A stretch of 6,160 bases of DNA from Gammaproteobacteria bacterium (GTDB taxonomy: Bacteria; Pseudomonadota; Gammaproteobacteria; Competibacterales; Competibacteraceae), in the NCBI GenBank assembly GCA_020047885.1, contig JAIFNF010000177.1, positions 1 to 6,160 on the forward strand. The letters run 5' to 3'. The notes beneath the pieces were generated by a model. The model was not told the origin of the DNA. It worked only from the letters and a program-made list of their open reading frames with translations, and did not search any database. Numbering within the stretch: the stretch's first letter is position 1; each line of letters starts with the position of its first letter. This document shows positions 1-5,858 of the stretch, in pieces. The position numbers were made by a program, and so were the translations under genes.

Positions 1-1
1 C

Positions 2-490
2 ACCGCCGAGACGGTGATCCTGGTGAGCGATCCGCCGGCCACGGCGCCAAGCGCGCTGCAGACCGGCCGCATCGTGTCGCTCTGGCAGGTCGTTGACCAG
101 GACGACGCCGACACGCTGCTGGTCAGTCCCGAGTACCTGTCTGAAGCCGCCACCGGCAGCCCAGCTACCTCGCCGACGCCGCGGGAGGCCCGCCACCGGC
201 GCCGAGGCGACCGCGACGAGGCCATCACCGCCCTGACCAACGCCCTGGTGCAGTTCCTGACCAACGCCCAGCGCCAACTTGCACACCAGGGCAAGGCCGA
301 CGCCAGCGCGTTCGTGGCCTATCAGCCGCCGACGCAGAAGCAGATCGGCGCCATGGCTGGCATCCGCGTCCACACCCGTGTCGGGCGCGCTCTGCAGGAC
401 AGCAGTCCGGCAGGATGCCGGTTACGTGAATTGTGGGAGGCAACACGAACGGCTGATGGCGTCATGGGGTTCAATCTGCCTGGCAGATGA
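2..490 (+). CDS. Hypothetical protein, 3' part, HTH-like C-terminus
   Basis: The frame is open from the left edge of the window, so the true start probably lies outside; a GTG at 14 is the first possible internal start. GC-rich codon use and a coherent residue pattern suggest real coding. Counting from the GTG at 14, residues 1-45 are mixed hydrophobic/acidic, 46-68 are a Pro/Ala/Arg-rich linker, 69-95 are predicted helical, and about 107-128 (TQKQIGAMAGIRVHTRVGRA) read like a helix-turn-helix. The stop at 488-490 sits inside a 15-base perfect palindrome. I do not recognise the family. DNA binding is an inference from the HTH-like stretch only. It lies just outside the inverted-repeat-bounded AT-rich unit that starts at 507, so its 3' end could be natural or could be a junction created by an insertion. 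Confidence 0.55.
   Translation, partial: TAETVILVSDPPATAPSALQTGRIVSLWQVVDQDDADTLLVSPEYLSEAATGSPATSPTPREARHRRRGDRDEAITALTNALVQFLTNAQRQLAHQGKADASAFVAYQPPTQKQIGAMAGIRVHTRVGRALQDSSPAGCRLRELWEATRTADGVMGFNLPGR
474..488. repeat. 15-base perfect palindrome at a gene end
   Basis: ATCTGCC-T-GGCAGAT, two 7-base arms around one central base. It overlaps the last codons of the gene ending at 490. There is no T-run, so it is not a classic terminator. It lies 19 bases left of the inverted repeat at 507, so it could be a protein-binding site or a recombination scar. Confidence 0.5.
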
Positions 491-506
491 GGAGTTGCGT
501 CGTGAA

Positions 507-535
507 GCCGACTCCGATGCATCGCGTTGTTGGGC
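507..535 (-). repeat. Left copy of 29-bp imperfect inverted repeat, attC-like arm
   Basis: On the minus strand this begins GCCCAACA and ends CGGAGTCGGC, the same two blocks at the same spacing as 1240-1268 on the plus strand. By hand alignment 21 of 29 bases match: 7 outer, 10 inner and 4 of the 12 between. GCCCAAC (535-529) fits the integron core RYYYAAC, and its complement GTTGGGC fits GTTRRRY. I find no partner core for it within about 70 bases, so it is at best half of an attC site or a simple terminal repeat. The gene at 556-1212 lies between the two copies. Confidence 0.6.
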
Positions 536-555
536 AGTTCTGAATGCGGCCGTGG

Positions 556-1212
556 TTACCCATTGCTTCCGTCTGTTGTATTATCCGCAAGGCAATACAC
601 TGCAAACTCACGGCCAAATTCAGACAATGAATACAGGGTGATATGTCCCCAATTTATTCCGGGGCGAATTGTCCCGTGCATATTGGCATTTATGAACCCA
701 TGGGATCTTAATGACTCTAGCGATGCATTAAATTCATTGGCGCCTGTCTTGTCATCTTCCATATATTTGCATCCGTGACCAATTGGCGCCTTAAGTAAAT
801 CTGAGATTATTTGAATTTGTTGGTTTGTTAAAATTCTAAGAGTTCTTATAAAGCAGCGTAACTTGTCTGATTTGTTTTCGGTATTTCCGCAAAGCGTATT
901 GAAAAAGCAATGTCTTAAGTACGTCCTCCTGCTTTCAGTGATGTCATACAGCACCGCCTCGTTGATCTCGTCAATTATTTCGGCTAATGATTCAATATTT
1001 TGCTTTTCTAGGCCAATTATTCTCACCTCAACCACCTTCAGCATTTCAGACATCTCGTGATAAAATTGTTCTAGTTTCGCAAAGCGAATTTCTTGTTTCC
1101 TTCCAAAATATAATGTTGCAAGTGAACCGCCGACAACGGGAATTGCATTGACGCCAGCCTCTACAACTAACGAGGCGTAAGTCTTGGCTGGTAGGGATGT
1201 CTCATTGGCCAT
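556..1212 (-). CDS. AT-rich hypothetical protein, Gly-rich hydrophobic N-terminus, winged-helix-like C-terminus
   Basis: A 218-residue protein of a family I cannot name. Residues about 13-37 form a hydrophobic, Gly-rich segment (EAGVNAIPVVGGSLATLYFG) that could insert in or associate with a membrane. Residues 38-95 are charged and probably helical or coiled coil (KLEQFYHEMSEMLKVVEVR). Residues about 118-145 are another helical block. Residues about 162-208 (SLESLRSHGFI ... YSLSEFGREFAVYCL) resemble a small winged-helix domain. I chose the ATG at 1212-1210 because AAGGA (1224-1220) lies 7 bases before it; an in-frame ATG at 1251 lies inside the attC-like structure and lacks such support. Base composition is much more AT-rich than the flanks, which indicates transfer. 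It is on the same strand as the DUF6602-like gene 85 bases upstream, but the attC-like structure separates them. A membrane-linked sensor or effector, perhaps in defence, is only inference. Confidence 0.75.
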   Translation of the reverse strand: MANETSLPAKTYASLVVEAGVNAIPVVGGSLATLYFGRKQEIRFAKLEQFYHEMSEMLKVVEVRIIGLEKQNIESLAEIIDEINEAVLYDITESRRTYLRHCFFNTLCGNTENKSDKLRCFIRTLRILTNQQIQIISDLLKAPIGHGCKYMEDDKTGANEFNASLESLRSHGFINANMHGTIRPGINWGHITLYSLSEFGREFAVYCLADNTTDGSNG

Positions 1213-1219
1213 GTTTATG

Positions 1220-1224
1220 TCCTT
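1220..1224 (-). promoter_or_regulatory. Ribosome binding site deciding the start at 1212
   Basis: AAGGA on the minus strand, 7 bases before the ATG at 1212-1210. It favours this start over the in-frame ATG 39 bases upstream. Confidence 0.65.
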
Positions 1225-1239
1225 GTTGACAAATAATCC

Positions 1240-1302
1240 GCCCAACATCAAAGAACACCGGAGTCGGCGGAGTGCTGATTCCGGTGTTTAAATTTGTTAG
1301 AC
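1240..1302. repeat. Candidate integron attC site between the two AT-rich genes
   Basis: Outer cores GCCCAAC (1240-1246) and GTTAGAC (1296-1302) fit the attC consensus RYYYAAC ... GTTRRRY. Inside are two 7-base unpaired spacers flanking a long stem: AACACCGGAGTC (1254-1265) pairs with GATTCCGGTGTT (1277-1288), 12 pairs with one G-T wobble, loop of 11. The stop codon of the upstream minus-strand gene (1299-1297) lies within the core GTCTAAC, as is common in gene cassettes, and the next gene starts only 28 bases beyond the other core. Against it: there is no clear extrahelical base in the stem, no second complete attC, and no integrase in view. It could instead be a transcription terminator or attenuator, although neither strand shows a T-run. 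Its left 29 bases also form the inverted repeat with 507-535. Confidence 0.5.
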
Positions 1303-2063
1303 GCCTTGTGTTTTAGTCATCGCGGATTTCTGTGAAAAAAGCAACTGTGACTCCTTGGATTGTTCGGGCCACCACCACTTGTCGTTGTCGGTAAATGAAT
1401 ATGGAGCCAGGTAGTATATGCAATTCATGATGAAATATGCTGAGCTTTTTATGCCCAGGCTGTATGCATGCCATGAATTGTATTCCGATTGGGAGTAGTC
1501 TGGACTGTATTTCCAATATCTCACAAAGACAGACCCGGCACAAACCATATCAACGACCGACATGTCATCCTGGCACCGTAATTCCAATTCGGCGGCACTA
1601 TTGGTGGAAAAATTGTCGCCATCATAATAGAACAATCCCGCAAATATTTGGATTCTCCTTCTTGTGGAGTTCGTTTTCCGTCTGACCTAATCAGGTGAAT
1701 GTTATCTCGAATTGTCTTAAGTTCCTCTTTGTATTTTGTTGTATTGAATTTCGTTTTTACTTCAATGATACCGATTACGGATTCCGGTGTCAGTATTACA
1801 AAGTCATCGTCTTTGAATAGTTGTGGCCTATTTGCGTCATACAAAATTATATCAATCTGCTTGGTGAGTCCATCTTTGCCGGCAATGAATCCAGTCCCAA
1901 TCCGTACATTGTGCGGCAGATGACGTCTAAGAGCAGAAATAAGGACTTTTTCCTTCCAAATTCCATCACTTAGCCAATGCGCGTCGCCAATTAAATTTCT
2001 AACACGATCTTTGGAAGCCTGGAGTTCATTGCCGATTCCTTCATATAGCGACGCTATGTTCAT
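1297..2063 (-). pseudogene. DUF6602-like, PD-(D/E)XK nuclease-fold protein, frameshifted
   Basis: From the ATG at 2063-2061 the first frame reads LYEGIGNELQASKDRV, then GTGFIAGKDG, QIDIILYDANRP and SVIGIIEVKTKF, the pattern I associate with DUF6602. D71 and E101-x-K103, perhaps with E38, fit a PD-(D/E)XK nuclease core; nuclease activity is inferred, not shown. This frame stops at 1521-1523, while the natural continuation (IFAGLFYYDGDN, then VRYWKYSPDY and WHAYSLGIKSSAYF) is in another minus-strand frame that ends at 1297. The second frame is open only after a TAG near 1690, so the switch lies between about 1640 and 1690. Adding one base gives 768 bases, 255 residues. This points to a one-base deletion, a sequencing error or, less likely, -1 recoding; I see no good slippery heptamer. 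The first frame extends upstream to 2276, across the IS end, but that stretch looks unrelated. The Shine-Dalgarno at 2063 is weak. The gene is AT-rich and probably horizontally acquired. Confidence 0.75.
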
Positions 2064-2233
2064 TTGAGTGCCTGGCGGTTTATTTGGCGGATCGTTGTGA
2101 AGTTTGTGGTTGGCTACGATTGCCAGACTGCCGTGTATTGCATAGGATTGTGAAATATGCTGTCCCGGTCCCAGATAGGGACTTGCAGTCGCGCACCCTG
2201 TGTGGTGAGCGCCTTCACCCAGTGTGTTCTGAT

Positions 2234-2237
2234 CATT
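2234..2237. repeat. Target-site duplication, left (CATT)
   Basis: CATT directly outside the left terminal inverted repeat, matched by CATT at 3959-3962 directly outside the right one. Four bases alone are weak evidence, but their exact position against both repeat ends supports them. Confidence 0.65.
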
Positions 2238-2254
2238 AGTTGTCGTGGCAAAAC
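2238..2254 (+). repeat. IS terminal inverted repeat, left
   Basis: AGTTGTCGTGGCAAAAC, matching the complement of 3942-3958 at all 17 bases. The match stops exactly at the outer end, which sets the IS boundary at 2238. Confidence 0.85.
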
Positions 2255-2361
2255 GCTCATTTCCTGAAATTATCACAGTAACAACGTGGTAAGGTCTGGC
2301 GAAGATCAGCGTCTATTTCAGTGAAACCGCAGAAAACACGTGTGCCTTAGGGATTCTTCAC

Positions 2362-3781
2362 ATGCGAATCGATGACCCCCACGCCCAGCAACGCATCGAT
2401 TCAGTACCGTTGCTGAACGTCCATCTGAATCCTCGCAGCCGCGACGAGATGGTGAAACTGATCCGCGGACTTCAGGGCGTGTACGCGGATGTTGTGATCG
2501 CCGTTGACGTTCTCAGGGGCGCACGCCGCGACACTGGGCGCCCAGGCATGGATATGTGGTCGATCTTCGTACTGATCACATCCCGTGAGGCTCTGTCGAC
2601 CGACTACGATCGCCTGGAGGACATGGTTGAGAATCACGCTCTGCTGCGCGCTGCGATGGGCATTGGCAATTGGGAGGAACGCCACGTGTTCGACTGGACG
2701 CGGATCTGGCGCAACGTGCGCAAGGTTCGGGCCGAGACGCTGACTGAAATCAACCGACTGGTACTTCAACTCGGACATCAACTGTCACCGTTGTCCGTCG
2801 AGCAGGTCCGCATCGACAGCTTTGTGATGCGGACCAACGCGCATCATCCCAGCGACCTACGTCAGACGGGCGACGGGATCCAACTGGTCATCCGGCACGG
2901 ATCTCGTCTGGCCGAGGCCATCGGCAGCACACTCCTGCGTCAACATGAATACTTGGCCCATCGAGCCAAGTTGCTGGTCTTGGTTGCAAGTCGTGCATCG
3001 TCATCCAAGCACCGGGACCGACTTTGCTGATGAGCGCTGCGCCCAGGCCCTGGATTTGATCGACCAAACGCATGCAAGCATGGATACGCTTGGCATCATG
3101 GAGCAGTCTGCAGCGATCTACGAGAAGGACCGGCTATTCTACGCAATGTCTGCATTGGCCACATGCGCACATGTTGTACGCGAGCGTCTCGTGCTGGGGC
3201 ATACGGTAGAACTATCCGATCGGCTGTTCAGCATCTTCGAGCCGCACACTGAACTCATCTATCGTGGCAAAGTGCCAGTGCCGGTCGAATTTGGGCACCG
3301 CATCCTTGTGGCAGAGGACGCAGCCGGTTTCATCGTCCATGCAGAAGTCATGACCAACGGATCCCAAGATCGCGACGTAGCCGTGCCGGTGGCGCGTTCA
3401 CTCAAGGATCGCTTCCCTGCTCTCAAAAGCATTTCCTTTGACCGCGGATTCCACAGTCCCGAGAACCAGCGTGGAGTTGCCGAGATCATCCCCGAGCCAT
3501 GCCTGCCCACCACAGGCGAGAAAGCCTTGGCCAAGCAGATGGCGGAGGTTGGGCCGTCGTGGCATTGGATGCGCCGTCGTCATCCCGGCATCGAGGCTGC
3601 TATTGGGAACTTGGAAGACAACCGCGGATGCCGCCGTTGTCCTGACAAAGGCCGTGAAGGCTACACCCGCTTCCTTCAGACTGCCGTGCTCGCCCAGAAC
3701 ATCATGACCTTTGGACGACTGTTGTGGGCCAAGGACGACCCCGAGTCTATGCCGGCGCGAACCAAGCGTCCCGCGGCGTAG
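2362..3781 (+). pseudogene. ISNCY-like DDE transposase, split by a frameshift
   Basis: Would catalyse cut or copy transposition of the surrounding IS through a DDE RNase H-like domain. The first frame runs from the ATG at 2362 (AGGGA nearby upstream) to a TGA at 3028-3030 and carries the N-terminal helical region and the first catalytic Asp (D152, codon 2815-2817, in VRIDSFVMRTNAHHPSD). The second frame, which meets the first near 3020-3030, carries the conserved block SIFEPHTELIYRGK, the second Asp (SFDRGFHS, codon 3440-3442), and the catalytic Glu (HPGIEAAIGNLED, codon 3593-3595), ending at 3781. Removing one base near 3020 would restore a 472-residue protein, a normal length for this group, with all three catalytic residues present. 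The cause could be a one-base insertion, a sequencing error or +1 recoding. With the frame as given, a full transposase cannot be made without recoding. Confidence 0.82.
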
Positions 3782-3941
3782 TCAAAAGTCCGCAAAGCGG
3801 GTGCGCCCCCCCAGGGATACTCTGTCCACCCAACTGGATTTAGTCCACAAAATCAACTGTGCTGACCAGTTATCCACATACACCACCCGAAACGAGGCCT
3901 GGAGGTCCACTGGGGCGATGGCTGGGTGGTCGGATTCTTGG

Positions 3942-3958
3942 GTTTTGCCACGACAACT
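3942..3958 (-). repeat. IS terminal inverted repeat, right
   Basis: Complement of the left repeat at 2238-2254, 17 of 17 bases. Beyond it lies the second CATT copy. Confidence 0.85.
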
Positions 3959-3962
3959 CATT
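3959..3962. repeat. Target-site duplication, right (CATT)
   Basis: Second copy of CATT, directly next to the right terminal inverted repeat; see 2234-2237. Confidence 0.65.
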
Positions 3963-3980
3963 ACGCTAATCATTAGGGCA

Positions 3981-4043
3981 ACGTTACCCCTGCGCAATGC
4001 CCACCGCTGGATGGGTCATGTGAGTTTGTCGACAGTCGGATGA
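3981..4043 (+). pseudogene. Possible remnant of a tyrosine recombinase C-terminus
   Basis: The plus-strand frame ends NAHRWMGHVSLSTVG before a TGA at 4041-4043. RWMGHxSLST closely resembles the LGH box of phage-type integrases, which precedes the catalytic Tyr. The Tyr region is missing, and I see no upstream integrase sequence either in this frame or in the left flank of the IS when the IS is mentally removed. It lies outside the IS. A match this short may be chance, so this is a weak call. Confidence 0.25.
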
Positions 4044-4058
4044 CGTGTTGCGCATCTC

Positions 4059-4880
4059 TCAAGCGTCAGACGGGGCGATTTCGATGACCAGGTCCGGTTG
4101 GAAAGCGCGATTCTCCGTGCCGTACCCACGCGGGTTGCACACGACGCGGCAGCCATTGGGCAGCATATAGTCGAACGAGCAATGAGTGTGGCCATGAATC
4201 CAAAGCGGCACACCGGTGGTGAGGTCATCCCGGTCGTTGGCGAAGTATGCGTTCACCAGGCTGCCGCGGTACTGCTCGTGGCAACTCGACCGCGAGGGCA
4301 GGAAGTGGGTCACGACGATCGGCACCTCGCCGGCGGTCTGGGCCTCGGCGATCTGCTGCTGCAGGAAGTTGGTGGAGACCGCATGCATGGCTCGGCTGTC
4401 GTCCGGCGTCAGGGGGCGGTCATCCTTCCAGATCATGCCGTAGTCGTTCAGGCAGCCGAGCGCAGCGGTGCGCACGCGTGCAAAGGCCGCCTCGCCGGTG
4501 GCACCGTCCTCGGTCCAATCCATTGAACTCCACCAGGTCGAACCGATGAAGCGGTAGGCCACGCCGTGGTGCTCGTAGCGCCAGATACCGTCATCGAGCA
4601 CCTGGAGATTGAATGCCCCGACCCGCCAGGCTCGTACCAGCGAGGACTGCTCACCGGCGATGTCGATCTGATACCAGTCGTGGTTGCCGGGCACGTAGAC
4701 GACGGGCTTGCGTACCTGGTTGCAGAGATCCATCAGCGCCTTCGTCATCCGCCGGCCGTTGGCCAGATCGCCTGCCACCACCACTACATCACAGGCCACC
4801 TTGGGCGCGACGAAGCCGCCATGCTCGATGTGCAGGTCGGACAGGACGTGCAGCCGCAGTGGGGGCTTCGCGCGTTTCAT
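4059..4880 (-). CDS. Calcineurin-type metallophosphoesterase
   Basis: A 273-residue phosphoesterase of the binuclear-metal calcineurin-like superfamily, probably cytoplasmic since no signal peptide is visible. All superfamily motifs are present in order: D15-x-H17 (LSDLHIEH), G37-D38 (VVAGDLANG), G65-N66-H67-D68 (VPGNHDWY), H192 (VVTHFLP) and G230-H231-T232-H233 (WIHGHTHCS). These bind two divalent metals and activate water on a phosphoester. Substrate is not deducible; members act on nucleotides, nucleic acids or phosphoproteins. The start at 4880 overlaps the SRAP gene stop (ATGA, 4880-4877), so the two are translationally coupled and this gene is the second of the operon. GC-rich composition matches the right-hand block, not the AT-rich island. 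It ends 101 bases right of the IS. A nucleic-acid role would fit the SRAP partner but is inference. Confidence 0.93.
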   Translation of the reverse strand: MKRAKPPLRLHVLSDLHIEHGGFVAPKVACDVVVVAGDLANGRRMTKALMDLCNQVRKPVVYVPGNHDWYQIDIAGEQSSLVRAWRVGAFNLQVLDDGIWRYEHHGVAYRFIGSTWWSSMDWTEDGATGEAAFARVRTAALGCLNDYGMIWKDDRPLTPDDSRAMHAVSTNFLQQQIAEAQTAGEVPIVVTHFLPSRSSCHEQYRGSLVNAYFANDRDDLTTGVPLWIHGHTHCSFDYMLPNGCRVVCNPRGYGTENRAFQPDLVIEIAPSDA

Positions 4881-5473
4881 GCTGGTGGGTCAGCTTTTCC
4901 CGACGCTGGCACGGCTGCCGCCAGCGCCAGCGCCGATTCGGCCGACCCGGTGATCCATGTCGTCGCCCGCTCTGGGGTGAATACCACCGGCATGCGATCG
5001 TGGATGTCGGCGATGCTAGCGTGAGCGGCGGTGGTCAAGACCACGACGCAGCTGCCCTCGGGGGTGGATTCCCAGAGACCAGCCATGGCCCAGGTCTCCA
5101 GTCCCTCGGGCCGCAGGAGTTGCTTGGCACCACGCTTGGCGTCGGGGTCGGCCCGCTTCCATTCGAACCAAGCCGTCGCCGGCAGCAGGCAGCGGCGGCG
5201 CTGGACGGCCTCGGCGAATGTCCGCTTGCCGGCGGCGTCCTCGATCCGGGCGTTGATCAGCTTGCCGCTGCTGGCGAAGTCTCGGCTCCAGCCCCAGGTC
5301 ATCAGGCCGAGGCGCCGGGGACGCTCGGCCGGGCCTTCCAGCAGCACCGGCACCCGGCGGGTGGGACGGATGTCCGTGTTTGGCTCCCACGCCTCGGCGC
5401 CGGTGGCGACCTGGGCAGCCCAGCGGCCGGCCATGACCGGGATGGTCTCGGAGTTGGCGAAGCGCCCGCACAT
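4877..5473 (-). CDS. SRAP-domain abasic-site crosslinking protein (YedK/HMCES type)
   Basis: A 198-residue protein covering the whole SRAP domain. Known members (E. coli YedK, human HMCES) bind single-stranded DNA and form a covalent thiazolidine link between Cys2 and an abasic site, shielding it from breakage. The key residues are visible: Cys2 in MCGRF, N74 in LINARIE, E104 in LLPATAWFEWK and H158 in IHDRMPVVF, close to YedK C2, N75, E105 and H160. I start it at the ATG at 5473-5471 because Cys must become residue 1 after Met removal; an in-frame ATG three codons upstream (5482) would bury it. No strong Shine-Dalgarno is seen for either. It is slightly shorter than YedK at the C-terminus. 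Its stop overlaps the metallophosphoesterase start (ATGA), so it is first in a two-gene operon, with the 550-base repeat-rich region upstream. Confidence 0.94.
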   Translation of the reverse strand: MCGRFANSETIPVMAGRWAAQVATGAEAWEPNTDIRPTRRVPVLLEGPAERPRRLGLMTWGWSRDFASSGKLINARIEDAAGKRTFAEAVQRRRCLLPATAWFEWKRADPDAKRGAKQLLRPEGLETWAMAGLWESTPEGSCVVVLTTAAHASIADIHDRMPVVFTPERATTWITGSAESALALAAAVPASGKADPPA

Positions 5474-5521
5474 GCCGGGCATGGTAGGTGGGCTGCGGCC
5501 CAGTCACGGCTGGGGCGGCCG

Positions 5522-5665
5522 ACCTCTCTGTCCGGTGTAGTTCGGCTCGTCGAGCCGGACGGGGCTCATAACCCGGGCAGAGAGGTCAGAGAGGTTCCGG
5601 CGCGGCGGGTCGAATCTGGGGGTGTCCGGCTCGTCCGGGCGGTGGCCCGGCCCGGACAGAGAGGT
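5522..5665. repeat. Four copies of CAGAGAGGT, two in tandem
   Basis: CAGAGAGGT occurs at 5578-5586 and immediately again at 5587-5595 (perfect tandem pair), at 5657-5665, and inverted at 5522-5530. The outer two copies extend to a perfect 14-base inverted repeat, ACCTCTCTGTCCGG (5522-5535) against 5652-5665. The spacing and mix of orientations suggest protein-binding sites or degenerate iterons rather than a microsatellite. Confidence 0.7.
5540..5560. repeat. Compact hairpin upstream of SRAP
   Basis: GTTCGGCTCG and CGAGCCGGAC around a one-base centre: ten pairs with one G-T wobble (fewer once a real loop forms). There is no T-run. It lies 67 bases upstream of the SRAP start codon, so a leader hairpin or a dyad operator is possible. 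Confidence 0.55.
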
Positions 5666-5677
5666 TCAGATAACGCG

Positions 5678-5702
5678 AGAACCCCCGGTTTCCGGGGGTT
5701 CT
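5678..5702. terminator. Strong perfect hairpin, possible terminator
   Basis: An 11-pair perfect stem (AGAACCCCCGG at 5678-5688, complement at 5692-5702) with a three-base loop. Neither side has a T-run, so it may be a Rho-type or structural element rather than an intrinsic terminator. It stands 33 bases from the terminator-like hairpin at 5735. Confidence 0.45.
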
Positions 5703-5734
5703 GCGCCGGCCTGTCGGCCTGGACCTGTTAACGG

Positions 5735-5762
5735 AAAAGCCCCGGTTTTCACCGAGGCTTTT
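5735..5762. terminator. Intrinsic terminator, possibly bidirectional
   Basis: AAAAGCC (5735-5741) pairs with GGCTTTT (5756-5762), with an inner CGG/CCG after one mismatch and a six-base loop. The plus strand continues CTTTGG, giving a T-rich tail; the minus strand has the T-run within the stem end. In context it probably ends minus-strand transcription from the gene at 6024 and isolates the SRAP operon. Confidence 0.6.
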
Positions 5763-5829
5763 CTTTGGTTGCCGAAAACGGATGTGAACGTGCAACCCTT
5801 TGGTTATGAGGTGCCAAGTCGCCGGCATT

Positions 5830-5858
5830 TATGTAACCAATTTAAATACAGTTACATA
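5830..5858. promoter_or_regulatory. Operator-like dyad in an AT-rich patch
   Basis: TATGTAAC (5830-5837) and GTTACATA (5851-5858) form a perfect 8-base inverted repeat with a 13-base AT-rich spacer. A spaced, AT-rich dyad of this size in otherwise GC-rich DNA is typical of a binding site for a dimeric regulator, and the patch could hold a promoter. Which gene it serves is unclear; it is about 360 bases from the SRAP start. Confidence 0.5.

Larger units (their letters stand above)
2238..3958 (+). mobile_element. Complete insertion sequence, ISNCY-like, 1721 bp
   Basis: The element is bounded by perfect 17-base terminal inverted repeats (AGTTGTCGTGGCAAAAC at 2238-2254 and its complement at 3942-3958) and flanked by a CATT direct repeat. 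It holds one transposase gene (2362-3781) with 124 bases before and 177 bases after it. The transposase resembles the ISNCY group, notably in the block IFEPHTELIYRGK ... EFGHRILVAE. Size and layout suit that group; I cannot name the nearest described element. It is inserted 171 bases upstream of the DUF6602-like gene, so it probably separated that gene from its original promoter context. The clean ends suggest a recent or at least undecayed insertion, although the transposase frame is broken. Confidence 0.82.

Noticed and set aside
507..535. An integron attI site
   Set aside because: A single GTTGGGC core fits, but no integrase gene lies beside it; the neighbouring gene ending at 490 does not resemble one.
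863..1060. Plus-strand frame within the AT-rich gene
   Set aside because: It lies opposite the minus-strand gene at 556-1212, which has a ribosome binding site and a coherent protein pattern.
2064..2276. N-terminal extension of the DUF6602-like frame up to 2276
   Set aside because: It crosses the IS boundary at 2238 and lacks the residue pattern of the family; the ATG at 2063 precedes the conserved start.
3010..3030. RF2-like CTT TG programmed +1 frameshift in the transposase
   Set aside because: The CTT codon is followed by TGC, not directly by TGA, and no Shine-Dalgarno-like stimulator lies just upstream, so the known RF2 signal is not present.
2232..3976. ATCATTAG at 2232-2239 and 3969-3976 as an 8-base target duplication
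   Set aside because: The right copy lies 10 bases beyond the terminal inverted repeat and the left copy overlaps the repeat by two bases, so the two do not frame a symmetric element. CATT directly outside both repeats fits better.
4613..5731. Long plus-strand frame opposite the SRAP and phosphoesterase genes
   Set aside because: It is the antisense shadow of two well-supported genes in GC-rich DNA, with low-complexity Arg/Gly/Pro composition.
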